Source: Stentor coeruleus (lineage: Eukaryota > Ciliophora > Heterotrichea > Heterotrichida > Stentoridae). From it: DNA of 50,236 bases. The stretch is taken from assembly GCA_001970955.1 (NCBI GenBank), contig MPUH01000498.1, forward strand, positions 1 through 50,236. Direction: 5' to 3'. Below, piece after piece: positions 38,748-50,236 of this stretch (its first letter is position 1; the number at the start of each line of letters is the position of its first letter). The notes beneath the pieces are model-generated. The model worked only from the letters and a program-made list of their open reading frames with translations, did not search any database and was not told where the DNA came from. The translations under genes were made by a program, and so were the position numbers.

Positions 38748-41081
38748 TTATTGCAAATTCCTAAACTCAGATTTCAAAGTCCAAGAAGAGTTTTTTCGTG
38801 TAGCAATTTCTCTTAGTACATCTCTTGTCAAAAATTTATCAAATGGAGTTAATTCTTCTTCCATAATCTTCAACACTTGAGTTGATGTCAATGTCCCCTG
38901 ATAATTTCTAAATCCTTCTAACAAGTTTTCTGCTATAATCACTTCAATTCTTTTGTTTTTATCTAACTTTTTAACTATTGAGTTCTTATTAGCCAGAAGT
39001 ATATCTCTAATTTTTCCATTTCCTATATTACCTGATGTAACTTTAAAGGTTCTTTGGGATATTGGGTGTGACATCAACAAACAATCTCGAGCTTTTTTTG
39101 CAAGTCTAAATAATCCTTACTCTTGAGCATGTTGCCTCATTCTTTGTAACTCACCAATCCTACACATATCCCCATCAGCAAGTACCCTTTTTTCCTCATA
39201 TTCCCTAGTATTATTCGCAAGAATCATATCTATCAATTTATCATCCTTTTGTCTTTTCTGTGGTAGATTTTCAGCATCAACTATATCAAAATTCTCAGGT
39301 TTCGGAGGAATTTCAAATAGTTTCCAAAGCTCTTTCCCATTAAAAAACTTCTTCTGATCTGGGCATTGCAATATCTAAATTACTCTTACTTTATTAGCCA
39401 GATACAGTTTGAAAATTTGCCTATTGTATATTTTTTCCTCTATTGTATCTTTTGTAAGAAATCTATATATTATAATATTCTCTGTTTGTCCTATACGTAA
39501 AGCACGTTCTTTAGCTTGAGAATCATTCATTGGATTCCAATCTGGGTCTAATAATATAACCCTTGTAGCTTTTGGAAGATTAATCCCTAATCCTCCAACT
39601 TTTGTTGTCAGAAGCAAAACTTTAATTTCTCCATTGTTGAACTTGTCGATTTCTGGTAATCGTCGGGAAACTTCTAAGTCTCCATCAATTCTTCCATAAC
39701 TCATACCTAATTCTTTAACTTTGTTTTCAGCGATTGTGAGCATTTTTTTATACTGAGAAAAAAGCAAAACACTCTGTCCTTCATTGTTCCAGAGGTCTAA
39801 AATTGCATCAAGAATCCGGATTTTCCCTGACTCTACCTTTTCTGGATTGAAGCCGAGTTTGTTTATAATATCTTGTTTTAACATACAAGGATGATTACAA
39901 ATAAACCTAAGGTCTTTAATCCAAACAAAGCTTTCGAAATCTTTGTATGTGGTTTTGACTATTTTTTCTATATAATCTCTATAAACTTCCCATTGGGATT
40001 CCTCAAGTTCGCAATATAATATTTTTTCTGTATGTTTGGGGATTCCTATATTAACATCTTTTTTAGTTCTTCTAAGCATATATGGGTTTATAAGATTCCT
40101 TAATTGAACTGCACATTGATAACCAACTTCAACTTCAAGTTCATTAGTCCTTGCCAAACCAGCTTTTGTTATAGGAATAGAAAATTCTCTTTCAAAAACA
40201 TCTAATGTCCCAAGTAATCCTGGGCATAAAAAATCAAAAAGGCTCCAAAGCTCGATAAGTGAATTTTGTATAGGAGTCCCACTAAGGATTAGTCTATGAA
40301 AATTTCTAAACTCTTTGCAAAACTTAGTCAATTCCGCTTCAGGGTTTTTAATCTTATGACCTTCATCCAAAATAACATAAAACCACTTGTTTTTACTTAA
40401 TAATTTATGTTCTTTGTGTAAAATCTCATATGTTATAAGCAATATTCCATATGGATATGTGAAAATACACTTAATCATAGCTTTTCGCTTGGTTTTGAAT
40501 TCATTTACCCCAAGTCCAGGCGCCCATATGCTCAACTCTTTTTTCCATTGGCCTATAAGTGTTGCTGGGCAGATTATTAACACAGGACCTGTGAAATGGT
40601 CAGAGTCTTTTAAACTTTGTAGAAATGTTGAGACCATAACTGTTTTGCCAAGACCCATTTCATCTCCTAATAAACCCCCTGTTGACTTTTTATGTTTCGA
40701 ATATAACCATTCAAGTCCAATTTTCTGATATGGAAGTAGTTTTTCCCAAGTACTTTGAGGGATTTTAAGATTGTTGTCGATAGTGACAAATTCAGTATCT
40801 GTGCTTATTACTGACAAGTTCTGATTAAAAGTTTCACCAAGAAAAATTTCGTCATTTTGAGTTGTTGCAAGACCTTTGCTTATTCTTTTGAGTTTTCTGT
40901 TTATTTTTTGGAGTTCTTGTTGCATGGAATCATCTGCATCTGAGAACTTTTCTAGGAAAATTTTCTGAGCTATCAAGTCTTCAAGTATTTTGCTTTCTCT
41001 GTTCATTGCTTCTTGAACTACGTTTCTTTCAGCATCTTCTACATCAATTGTAGGGAAATAGTTTGGCGATTCACTAAACAT
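38748..41081 (-). CDS. ERCC6: ERCC6/CSB/Rad26-type SNF2 ATPase, three exons
   Basis: CDS complement(38748..39105, 39121..39374, 39390..41081), 767 residues. SNF2 translocase motifs: GDEMGLGKT at 139-147 (Walker A), ILDEGHKIKNPE with DEGH at 239-242, LSGTPIQNSLIELWSLFDF, LLFSQYKKML, LTTKVGGLGINLP, and QAKERALRIGQ. The stretch IPQSTWEKLLPYQKIGLEWL just before motif I and the C-terminal FLTRDVLREIATRK then SSWTLKSEFR, matching the CSB C-terminal winged-helix end, point to CSB/Rad26 rather than other SNF2 groups. CSB binds stalled RNA polymerase II and starts transcription-coupled repair. It is much shorter than human CSB (about 1490), lacking long disordered flanks. The second and third exons are invisible as part of the gene unless two 15-nt introns are removed. 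Confidence 0.92.
39106..39120 (-). other. 15-nt intron 2 of CSB gene
   Basis: Minus strand GTAAGGATTATTTAG. Retention gives an immediate TAA after RQHAQE. Removal continues ELAKKARDCLLMSHP in frame to the CSB-like C-terminus. Confidence 0.9.
39375..39389 (-). other. 15-nt intron 1 of CSB gene
   Basis: Minus strand GTAAGAGTAATTTAG. Removal joins KLYLANK to ILQCPDQKKFFNGKEL, as expected after the helicase core of Rad26-type proteins. Confidence 0.9.
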
Positions 41082-41187
41082 ATTTATATGCTTTTTTAGT
41101 ATATTTTGCTAATTTAATATGATTTCCATTATTAAATTAAAACTATGACTAATAAGCATATACATTTGTAATAAAAATGAGTATTTT

Positions 41188-44100
41188 TTATATAGGGTTC
41201 CTAAGGGCTAAGAGGACTTCTCGGAGCTTAGCCAAATCTTCCATGCTGCCTTTAAGCTCGATTTTCTGCTGCTGGAAGCCAATGTTATCATCCACATAGT
41301 AAATAACTAATTTGTCGCCATCGAACTTTATCACAGAAATCGATAGAATCCTCAATTGCCACCTAGCTTTATTCTCTTCAACAACTGCACAAAGTACTCT
41401 TTTAGATGTGACAACAATAACTGAATTGTTTATAGTAATATGAAATCTAATACCTTCACTTAAATATTTACCCATTTCAACTGTTGATAACACATATTGA
41501 CCAACAGATTCAGAATAAGAATAAATTGAAATAACACTACTAGCCAAAAATGATCTTGGTGGACGTTTTCTTTTAAGGAAATGAGGTTGTTGGACAGCAT
41601 CACGAATATTATTAGCTGTAGAACTAGCAACACTTACCGCAAGGTTAGGTAAAAGGAGCCCCATTCTAACTGTAGACATAAAAAGATTTGACACAATACT
41701 TCTTTCTTGGTTTTCATTAAGAATCATAGTATTCATTCCATGTTTAAAAGACTCAAAAAGCTTGTACATTGAATTTGAAGCCCCAAAAATGCTGTGGTTA
41801 AAGAAACTTGTCATACCTTTCAAGAGACCTTTTGCTGAGAATTCTCCAGAAAATGTTAGCAAGTCAATCAAACCTACCCTTAGATGAGTTAAAAGCTCAT
41901 TAGGGTTGCCGAGAACATCTGATGATGCTAAAATGCTGATAATTTGACTTTTGCATTGGTTTTTATAAAAGGAAGATAAATCGTGTTTAAGCCTAGTGAC
42001 CGTAAGATGACGATGCTCAAGCTTTAAAGGACTAAAAGCAAGGCGCACATTGCCAATATTCCCAAATATAATAAAAATCATCCCAAGAGAATTGACTATC
42101 TCATTACTTTTGTACATATACGGCATAGAGACGAATGATATATTTAGTTGAATTTCACTTAGAAATAGTTTATCGAAGTAGTACTGCTGAAAAGCTTTTT
42201 TCTCATTTTCAACATCTTTTGAAAAAATCTTCACAACTCTTACAGGAGAAAGAATTTCATTTATATCCCTACCAAACTCAATTAAATTTTCCAATATCCA
42301 CCCATCTATTCTTATATCTACAGGAGCAACCATGACCTTTAAATATTTATAATAATCCACTTCTTGTATTGAATACTATGTAAAAATTACCACATTGTTA
42401 CGTTTTTTAAACTTAATCCTTATAAGATTCCCACTATTATCAATCATATTCAAAAGTATTGGGTTCAAAGCTTTGTATATCTGATTGTCGATTTGTCCTG
42501 ATTTTATAGAAAAATCCCCATGGATTTCTGAGGAACTTTTATCCAATTGGCATCTTACATCAGTAAAACTGGCATAAATGATTTCTTCAGGCTTGGAATT
42601 TATTAAAGATATCCCTAGACAGTCCATAATAATACTAATGCTAAGATCATCTGAATTAGACTCGCGGTTGTTTTTGATATCATCTTCTTCTTTAAGATCG
42701 TGTCTAAAAATAAGGACTTTTGTGCTTCCTGAGTTTGTAACTTCAACATATAAAGGATGTGATGGATGTGATCCATGAGGTTTAAGATAGATTGGCTTGC
42801 TAACTTTTTGTCTTTCAAACTTAAACTTCCCTAATGATAATGAAGAAGACATTCCAGGTCCTGTAATTGAAGCTACAAGAACTTTTTTTAGCATAGGTTC
42901 ATCCCATGCATAACCACAGACCTCAAATGGTTTTAAAATTTTCTCAGGAACTTTAGCTTTAAGTTGCTGTAAGACTAAAGTTTCCATAGATAAATTCTCA
43001 ATTCTATATGGAGGCATATGAGATATATCTTGGAGTATTACATGTAAAGTATTTTCTTCTAAAGTCATGGTTATATGAACAAATACTTCTTCATGAGTAT
43101 GAGAATTTCTAACTCTTATAACTAAATCATCTGGACATTCAATAAAAAATGCTCCTGACCACTGCCAGCCATAGTCATCTATACGTAAACATACTGATCT
43201 ATTTTTATTAGAATCCGGCCAGTGAAAAGCAGATCTTTCATTTGGTATAAGTCTGCAAACTCCGTTAAAATCCTGATCAGGCTCATGTTGTGATATTAAA
43301 AGTGCTTTGACCATTTTGTTGATCATAACAAAACGTGGGGTAAATCTGATTATCTTAGTTCTTGAATAAGGTTGTTCAGCAATATTCATTGTCATAGCCA
43401 CTTCATATATACATTTTCTTTTAAGTTTTGTAGCTTCTAAAGCTTTAATACTATGTTCTGAACTAGCTAAAATAGTTTTACTCTCATTGCCTGTAAGTTT
43501 GAAAACTTTAGACCAATGAGAATTTGCTAGTTTTATAGACACAGTTCCAGCTACTGGGTCATTAACATCGCTACTAAACATACGAATTGTCCCTTGGCCT
43601 TCATCAATTATTTCATCATCTTCAAGTAAGCAGCTTAAGCCAAGTTTTTTAGATTCTGTATATTTCATCCATGGTTTAACTGTTTCTTCTTCAATATCTA
43701 TTTTTTCTCCATAAACAGCAAACATAGACTGAGTCAAACCTTTTTTCTTTTCTGAGCGTTCTTCAAGATAAACACCTTCAACTACATAAGGAAGGCTGAT
43801 AACGTCATAATTTTGATCATTTTCCATGTATTTGAATAGCAATGGGAGACCTGTATGATTTTCAAGCCAGTATTGAGAAAAAAGGACTATTTTCAACATG
43901 CCTTCAGCTGTAGAAGCTTCAAGAACCACATTGACTTGTTCGGAATGTTTTTTACTGAACTGGAAAATCTGTTTAGTCCCTTCATAAACTTCTAAATAAT
44001 TAGTTTTATCATAGCCAGGGATTCGTAAAGATAAAGATACCTGAGCTGAAGGGGGGATTTCTAAACAATTAAAAGTTTCGCCACGATACAAAAGCCCATG

Positions 44101-47100
44101 AGGCCTGACATCGCTGTTTTGGACATAGCAAAAATACTCTAAATCGCAACATAAACAGTTTTCAAGGATAAACGGAGATTCAAAAGAGTAAATTTTCACA
44201 TAAAACTTTTCATTCTCATCTTTAACCTCATCTTGTTGCACTCGTAGTACTGCTGAAGCTCGTTTATGCCCTTCATTAGCATCTCTTCTTAAGCTATTTC
44301 TAGCATCATAAGAATTAATAGGTTTTTGTTCGCATTCAATAACAGTAGGTTTTATTATATTAATTGATCTTTTTGATGACCAATTGTAACCTTTGATTTT
44401 TAATTGGAAATCTGTAAAACCTAATAGTTCTATAGGTAAAGGTACAGTACTTTGTGGAGGTAAAGGAACACTATTTGTATAATGGTCTTCACTTGATCTA
44501 TTTGCTATAACTGGGAAGATTAATCTAATATCCAATGGCTCTTTTAGCATGTTTTTTATAGAAATCGGAGAACGGACTGTTAGTAAATTATCACCATGTC
44601 TTGAAGTTACTTCACATATTATTTGATAATGGTTACCTTTATAATTAAAACCATAAACTTTAGACCCAAGTTTATCTATACAAACATCATTCAACCTTAC
44701 AATTTCCCCAAGTTTCAGATTTAATTTCTTTGTCTTATATGCTTTCTTAGCTTTCATATTAGTTTTAAACATTATAACTGGAGCCAAATGCGACTCTTCC
44801 TCTACTTCTTCAAAATCTAACGACTGTTCTTCAAGGTTATTCAAATTATAACTTCTATTATCTATATAATATTTCATCTTATGTCCAGTTTCATTACGTA
44901 TAGCAAAACCTGAGTGAATACGAGTTATTAGTTTATGTGTCGGGCTGCTGATATTTTCTATTAAATTATAATCTTTAATCCCTGACCAAAAATTGCTACA
45001 AGATGATATTAAAGCTGATGAAATATTTACATTCATTTCTTTGATAACTTTGAGTTCAAAAGTCATAGGCTTACCTTGAATAGAATATTTTAGAAGGATG
45101 TCAGATTTTTCAATTAAAGGTTCCCAGTCAAGATATTGTTGATTGAAATAGAAAAGGCTTAATGAAGTATTGAATTCTATAGAACGATCAAGGTTGATTA
45201 TTGGATAATCTAATTGGATCATGAAATAAGTACTATTTGAACCTTTGGCTGCAGAATAATCATGGGATATGCTTATAAGAAGTTGTTGGATTGTTAAGTG
45301 GATTATTGTTTTTTTTATAGATGTAGTTTCAGATTCTTGTGAGGTCTCAAGGCTAGAGAATTTACTTAATATATCTTTGAAAAAATGGATTTGACTTAGA
45401 GAAAAATCGATATTAACTTCACTTATTGCTAAACTGAGTTCTTTAGTATAATGAAGAGTGAATGTTAGTGGATGGATAAGATGCTTACCTATGATTTCTT
45501 CAGTAAAAGCTGCTGTTTTTCCTACTACTACAAAGAACTCGTTACAGCTTGCGCTTGAGTTTTGGAACTGCCCTGATACCTGAAGCATACAAAAACGCTT
45601 TATTTCTGAATCAAGTGCATATTGAACATGCTCTTCATCATATTCTACCATCAAATCATTAGTTACTATAACTTGTAAATTCTTCACATCACCTGATAAT
45701 ACAAGTTCAGACTTAGTTCCATTAGATTTAACTTTAAAGTTATCGAATTCTTTAGCCAAATGCATAATCGCTTGTAATGATAATGGCGTAATAACAATCC
45801 TTGGACTATTCAAATTTATATCTGCTATAAGTTTTTTCTCTATAACTTGTAAGCTAAAAGTTAGTAATTCTTGACTTTGCGTAAATAAAATTTGTATGTT
45901 TTCAACACTTTTATAGTTTAATGCTGCAGCCTCAACTTGGAATTTTAACCATTTTGAACTTGGCTTTTTAACAATGTTGATCTGTACATTTTTGAGTTTC
46001 CCTGAGATTTCTGAGAGATCTTCATTAGAAGGTCCAGGATTTACAATAATAAACCAAGTGACATCAATATATTCAAACATTAAATTGATATTCAGCTCTT
46101 CATTTTCTTTGCCTAATGGTAGTGCTGATAAATCTGAGCTAGGTCTAGATTTGTGTGATGAATCTTTAGAGTCATTAGAATTCAAAATTGCTAAGATCTT
46201 TTCTAGTTTTTCAAAATAGTCTTCATAGATGGCTTTTACAAATTTCAACTGCTTCAATGAAGATGCTAAAAATATTAATGGGACTTCACAACAGATATTA
46301 GGTAGGTCAACAGAGATTTTTATATGAAAATTGCTAAGAAGGTTGTCTTTAAATAATTCCTGAGCTTCTGTGACAAGTGTATAAATTGAACTTTCACTCA
46401 TACTTAAAATGATTTCATCAGAGTTTTTTTGAAATTCCAACATACCCATATCGAAATCACAGGTACCTTGAGAAGAAGAGTTGCTTAAGAATTCAAAAAG
46501 AGGATGCTCAACTTGTAAGTAAATACTATTGTAAGGTTTAGATTGAGTATTCTCTGGTGGTTTGATATATTTTTTCATTAGAGAATTGTTATACAGTCCA
46601 CATAAAGCAATGATCATATCAGCAGCCATTGTGATTTTGAATGAATTTACTTGACACTGTAAATATTTTTCATCAGTTTCTTGATTGTTTTCTATTTTAA
46701 GCTGAACCAAATCAGAGTTCAAACTTTCAAAGAAAAGGGCGTCACGTATAAAATCCTTAATAGTAATCTGACCTATTTGGCAAGTTAGATTATGAGATGA
46801 ATCAGAATATATATTCGCAAATTGTAAATGAAGTTCACTTATATCTTGAGCTTCATCACTAATCTTACATGATACATTTTGTAACATCACCTCAGCTTTA
46901 AAGTTAGAATTGATTTTTGGCATAGACCTGTTAGGTATCTGAAAAGATCCAACAACAAATCTTGCAAGTTCTAAGTAAATATTACGGTTATAATAGTTTA
47001 AATGGAGGTTAGAAATTGAGACAATGCATTGAGTATGGAAAGTTTGTTCAGGGTAATCAGGATGATTTTCAAAGAATTTGACTAATTCTATACGAGTAAG

Positions 47101-49926
47101 TTCAGAAGAGTCCTCATGAGAAAAAACAACTTCCCTTTGTTCTATCCAGTCTTTAATAAGAATATATCCTAATTTTAGTTCGATATTATTTTTCGCTTCT
47201 TCCTTTATGAAATCCACTGAAAGATTTTTTGCGGTTAATGTGAGCTGATCTTTATCTTCATTTGAATCAACAACAACAACATTCAATGCTTTTATAGAAA
47301 AATTTACAGACAAATGCTTTTTATTATATGGGAATTTGATATTTTCCATTGACAGTTCTTCTAAACTTTCAGCTGCATCGAAAAACTCAACATCATCATC
47401 ATCACTTTCATCATCAATATAAATTGGAGGTTTATATTCTACTGATATTTCTGGCTTATCTGATTGATCATCTTGTGTGTTTTCTGTTGTTGATGAGTAT
47501 TGTCTTAGCATAATATATTGCATTTTGGATAATCTTAAGGTTAATGATTGGATATCTCCTTCGAGTTTTAATGATGTTAAATCAGGATCTTTAGGGAGTA
47601 TTGGCTTTGAGGCTTGCATGTGGATATTAAACTTTTCAATAATGTTTTCAAGAATTGTGCTTTCTGGAGGCAGCAAGGCTACACTTATGTCTGTAACTTC
47701 TATATCATAGTCATCATAATATGTGTTTTCTTCGATATCTGAAGCCTTACAATTAGCAAGAGAAGATAGAGAAAATGCACGTGGTTTGCTTGTTATACGA
47801 AGATCTCCTGTATTTAGATGGACTTGGCATGTGTCTTCATTCAATGTATTTTCTGGGATTATAATCAACGGGGCTGAGATTGTCACATCAATATTTATAT
47901 TCAGCTGTTTTTTCATCAAAAGTTTAAGTCTTTCCTGTGTTTTATTCCTCCACTTAGAAAGTTGGTTCATAGTTTCAATTTCTATCGACTCATAAATAGC
48001 CAGAGCTTCAGGGATTTTCAGGCACTCACTAATCCTCTGTATACAAAACGCATTATAAACAATCTCTAAAGGTTGTAAAGTCGCTTTCAAACTCATATCA
48101 TCAGTTTTTGTCCTATCAAATTCCAACTTAAACAATGGTTCTTGTTTTGCATCTACTCTAGCAAACTCAGGAAATCCATCATTTTCTTCAGGAAAAATCT
48201 CTTCTTCAGCTTCATAAGACATATTTCCTTCATAATAACTCTCATCAACATTTTTTGGAGTAAATAATTTTTTGAATTTTTCTATTGGCGTAAAAGGGTC
48301 AATAATAGTCAAACTGCTTAATACAGCAAATATTTTAGTTAAAGATGTTGTCATAGATCTATGGACTGTTGCTTGATTAAGAGAAATTTTTAAAAAGGAA
48401 ACTCTTGAACCATTTGCATGTCGGCCATCAAGTGAAATAGAACATTTGTTAAGGAAAAAGTGGATGAATGATTTTGTGTAGTCCATAGGAGATTGTTCGT
48501 CTAAAGATATAAGCTCTGAATATTCAACAAGGCTTTTGAGGAAATTTTCTTCTTCAGCAGAGTTATTGGTAAACCACCCCCTGCCCCAGTCAATCCATCC
48601 TTTTTTCTTTTCTTTTAAAACTGAAAGCTCTCTCTCAGCTACACAGCGAAATAAGTAGATTTCATGAGCAGAATGATCATCTTCAATAGCTAAAAGTCGA
48701 TTTTCTAATTCATGAATGCTAAGACTTGCAAGACTTGTGATTTTTTGGAAGTTCCCGATACTTCTTCCATATTCTTGTTCATATTCTTTTACTAGTAAAT
48801 GCTTGTAAACTGAGATATATTCAAGTTTATGTTCTTTTCTCAGCTTAAGATATTCAAAAGTTTTAGGTCTGAGTTTTCTTCTAAGTTTATACCTAACACG
48901 CTCAAGGACATAAATCCACCAATCTCGGGTTTTGGCTTTAGGTCTTTGAGTTGGCCGTAGATTTATATGAATACCCACAGCTTTATGAAGAGATATTATC
49001 GATCGAAGCATTAACAAATCTTGATATTGACTAGTTTCTAATGCACATGCCATATCTTCAACAAGTATTGATATAGAAACTTTAGGAATATCTGATTCTA
49101 ATGGTGGCTTTAAACTTCTTCTAATTCTGATTTCAGCATTAACTGGCTTTAAAAGATAATATTCAGATATTTGAGGAATTGAGTCTCTATGAGAAATAAA
49201 AGGGTACATTAAACTTGAAAATTTATCATTAGTAATACTTTTTATCCATTCTGGCTTTGCACTCATCATATCAGTACATTTAGAAATATGATAGATACTG
49301 AATTGTGATAATTCTAAAAGCATAAAAGATTTTTGGGCAAGTTTTTTTGCTTCAAGTGTTACAAAACTTTTTTTCCAGTTTGAATCCGCTGGGGAGTAGT
49401 TTAGTTTTTCAAGAGTTAGACCAATAACAAATGGACGTAATGGGTTAGAGTTTGAGTCTTCGTATCGAATATGGACATTTTTTAAGGAGACACATAAGTT
49501 GTCTGCGATTGTGGCTTTCAGCTGCTGGAAATACGTTTTATTTGGATTCATAAATTTCGTTTTCATTTGCATGTCTTCAATTTTGGCTCTGTTCTTGTTC
49601 CGCTTTGATGCTAAGAATATCGAAGGATCTGGTTCATTAGATGCTGTGCATACAATATATAAGTCTTCTAGGGTTATTTGTATCGGTTCTTTCCATAAGG
49701 CTCTCCAATTAAATGAAACTTGTAATTTCCCAAGTACTCCTCTGATGACTTTAATATCCATGCCTAAAGCCATGCTCAAAAAGCGTAAACTTGTCGGACG
49801 TAAATTGAGGCAGTTTTGAGTGACTTGGCCACTCCAATTATCAACACGTAAATCTTTATCATCTAAATCTTCTACAAAGTCTCCTAAAAACTGCAGAAGT
49901 ATTGCCTTGAACATACGCTCAAACAT
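41188..49926 (-). CDS. VPS13: VPS13-family bridge-like lipid-transfer protein (second copy), two exons
   Basis: CDS complement(41188..42375, 42391..49926), 2907 residues, near the usual family length. It begins with a chorein domain (MFERMFKAILLQFLGDFVED, then VDNWSGQVTQNCLNLRPTSL and RGVLGKLQVSFNWRALW). Several hundred residues of groove-forming beta repeats follow, with an acidic loop near residue 845 (DDESDDDDVEFFDAAE). A VAB/SHR-BD-like region lies near residues 1675-2300. The ATG2-C/DH-like C-terminus includes SDVLGNPNELL near 2663 and a PH-like end (HITINNSVIVVTSKRVLCAV). Removing one 15-nt intron joins KRNNV to YSIQEVDYYKYLKVMV, so the two apparent genes are one. It is clearly a paralogue, not a duplicate, of the VPS13 gene at 24538. 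The ATG at 49926 sits exactly at the chorein start. Confidence 0.93.
42376..42390 (-). other. 15-nt intron in second VPS13 gene
   Basis: Minus strand GTAATTTTTACATAG, ending in the in-frame TAG it would create. Removal fuses the body of VPS13 to its C-terminal domain in frame. Confidence 0.92.
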
Positions 49927-50236
49927 TTTTACTATGGCATAAGGTCATATTAGAAATTGAATTCAACTATTTAAATTAAGCTAAATAACATTGTAATTTT
50001 CTATGATGAAATTAAAATAAAACCTTTTTGGTTCTGTTAAAAATATAATAGTAAAAGTTTATTGATAATTATGATTTTATAATTTTAACACAGGAGTTTT
50101 GTGGGTAACTTAGAAAAAAATAATTTTTATTAGATTGTATTAGGAATATATATTGATTTTTTTTATAATATTATTAAGAATACTTATAGTTAATCAAAAA
50201 TATGTAGACATTATTATCTAATAATGTATTTTTTTA
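49927..50236. other. Upstream region of second VPS13 gene to window end
   Basis: 310 nt of very AT-rich DNA holding the 5' end of the minus-strand VPS13 gene. No other feature is seen. Confidence 0.5.

Noticed and set aside
1..50236. UGA=Trp or UAR=Gln genetic code
   Set aside because: Conserved genes are complete under the standard code, use TGG for Trp and end cleanly in TAA or TAG at family-typical C-termini.
1..50236. tRNA, rRNA or CRISPR elements
   Set aside because: No cloverleaf, conserved rRNA block or regularly spaced repeat array was seen by eye in any spacer; a covariance-model scan would be needed to exclude small structured RNAs.

Overview
The window is the end of a macronuclear chromosome of a heterotrich ciliate, most likely Stentor or a close relative. 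Base 1 starts inside five copies of the 8-base telomere unit CCCTAACA. The DNA is AT-rich, genes are close together on both strands, and six introns can be proved from interrupted conserved frames. All six are exactly 15 nt, start GTAA, end AG and have an A at position 10. Conserved genes use TGG for Trp and are never broken by TGA, which argues against a UGA=Trp heterotrich such as Blepharisma, although the same telomere unit is known there. All 18 protein genes end in TAA (11) or TAG (7), none in TGA.

Layout. Bases 1-6517: telomere, a TPR-repeat gene whose stop lies 37 nt from the telomere, a small basic protein, and a complete P4-ATPase lipid flippase with one 15-nt intron, all on the minus strand. 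Bases 6923-9847: three tandem plus-strand paralogues of an unrecognised small-protein family. Bases 11007-13680: a coiled-coil protein and a PG-rich-repeat (STPGR/SHIPPO-type) axonemal protein, the latter rebuilt from three exons. Bases 13681-15263: a 106-bp tandem duplication and a decayed IS1595/ISXO2-like (Merlin superfamily) transposase. Bases 15264-17057: ribosomal protein L26, an unknown protein broken by a 49-bp duplication, and a possible decayed gene. Bases 17613-31659: a giant coiled-coil protein and a VPS13 bridge-like lipid-transfer protein. Bases 31791-36502 (minus): a coiled-coil protein, a polytopic membrane protein, and glutamine:fructose-6-phosphate amidotransferase with an unusual N-terminal extension. 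Bases 37182-41081: an F-box protein (plus) converging on an ERCC6/CSB/Rad26-type SNF2 ATPase with two introns (minus). Bases 41188-49926 (minus): a second, larger VPS13-family protein with one intron.

Assembly quality matters here. Eight single-N gaps are each flanked by direct duplications of 50-254 bp. The short contigs between neighbouring Ns are almost wholly redundant with their neighbours, so these are unmerged contig overlaps rather than biological repeats. Removing them shortens the giant coiled-coil gene and one small-family gene, and restores one open frame for the F-box gene.

Themes: membrane lipid handling (a P4 flippase and two VPS13 proteins), cilia and cytoskeleton (STPGR protein, coiled-coil proteins), and housekeeping (L26, GFAT, CSB). 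No shared regulation can be read from the sequence. Strong candidates for new biology are limited: the three-gene family, the GFAT extension and the transposase fossil are the best.
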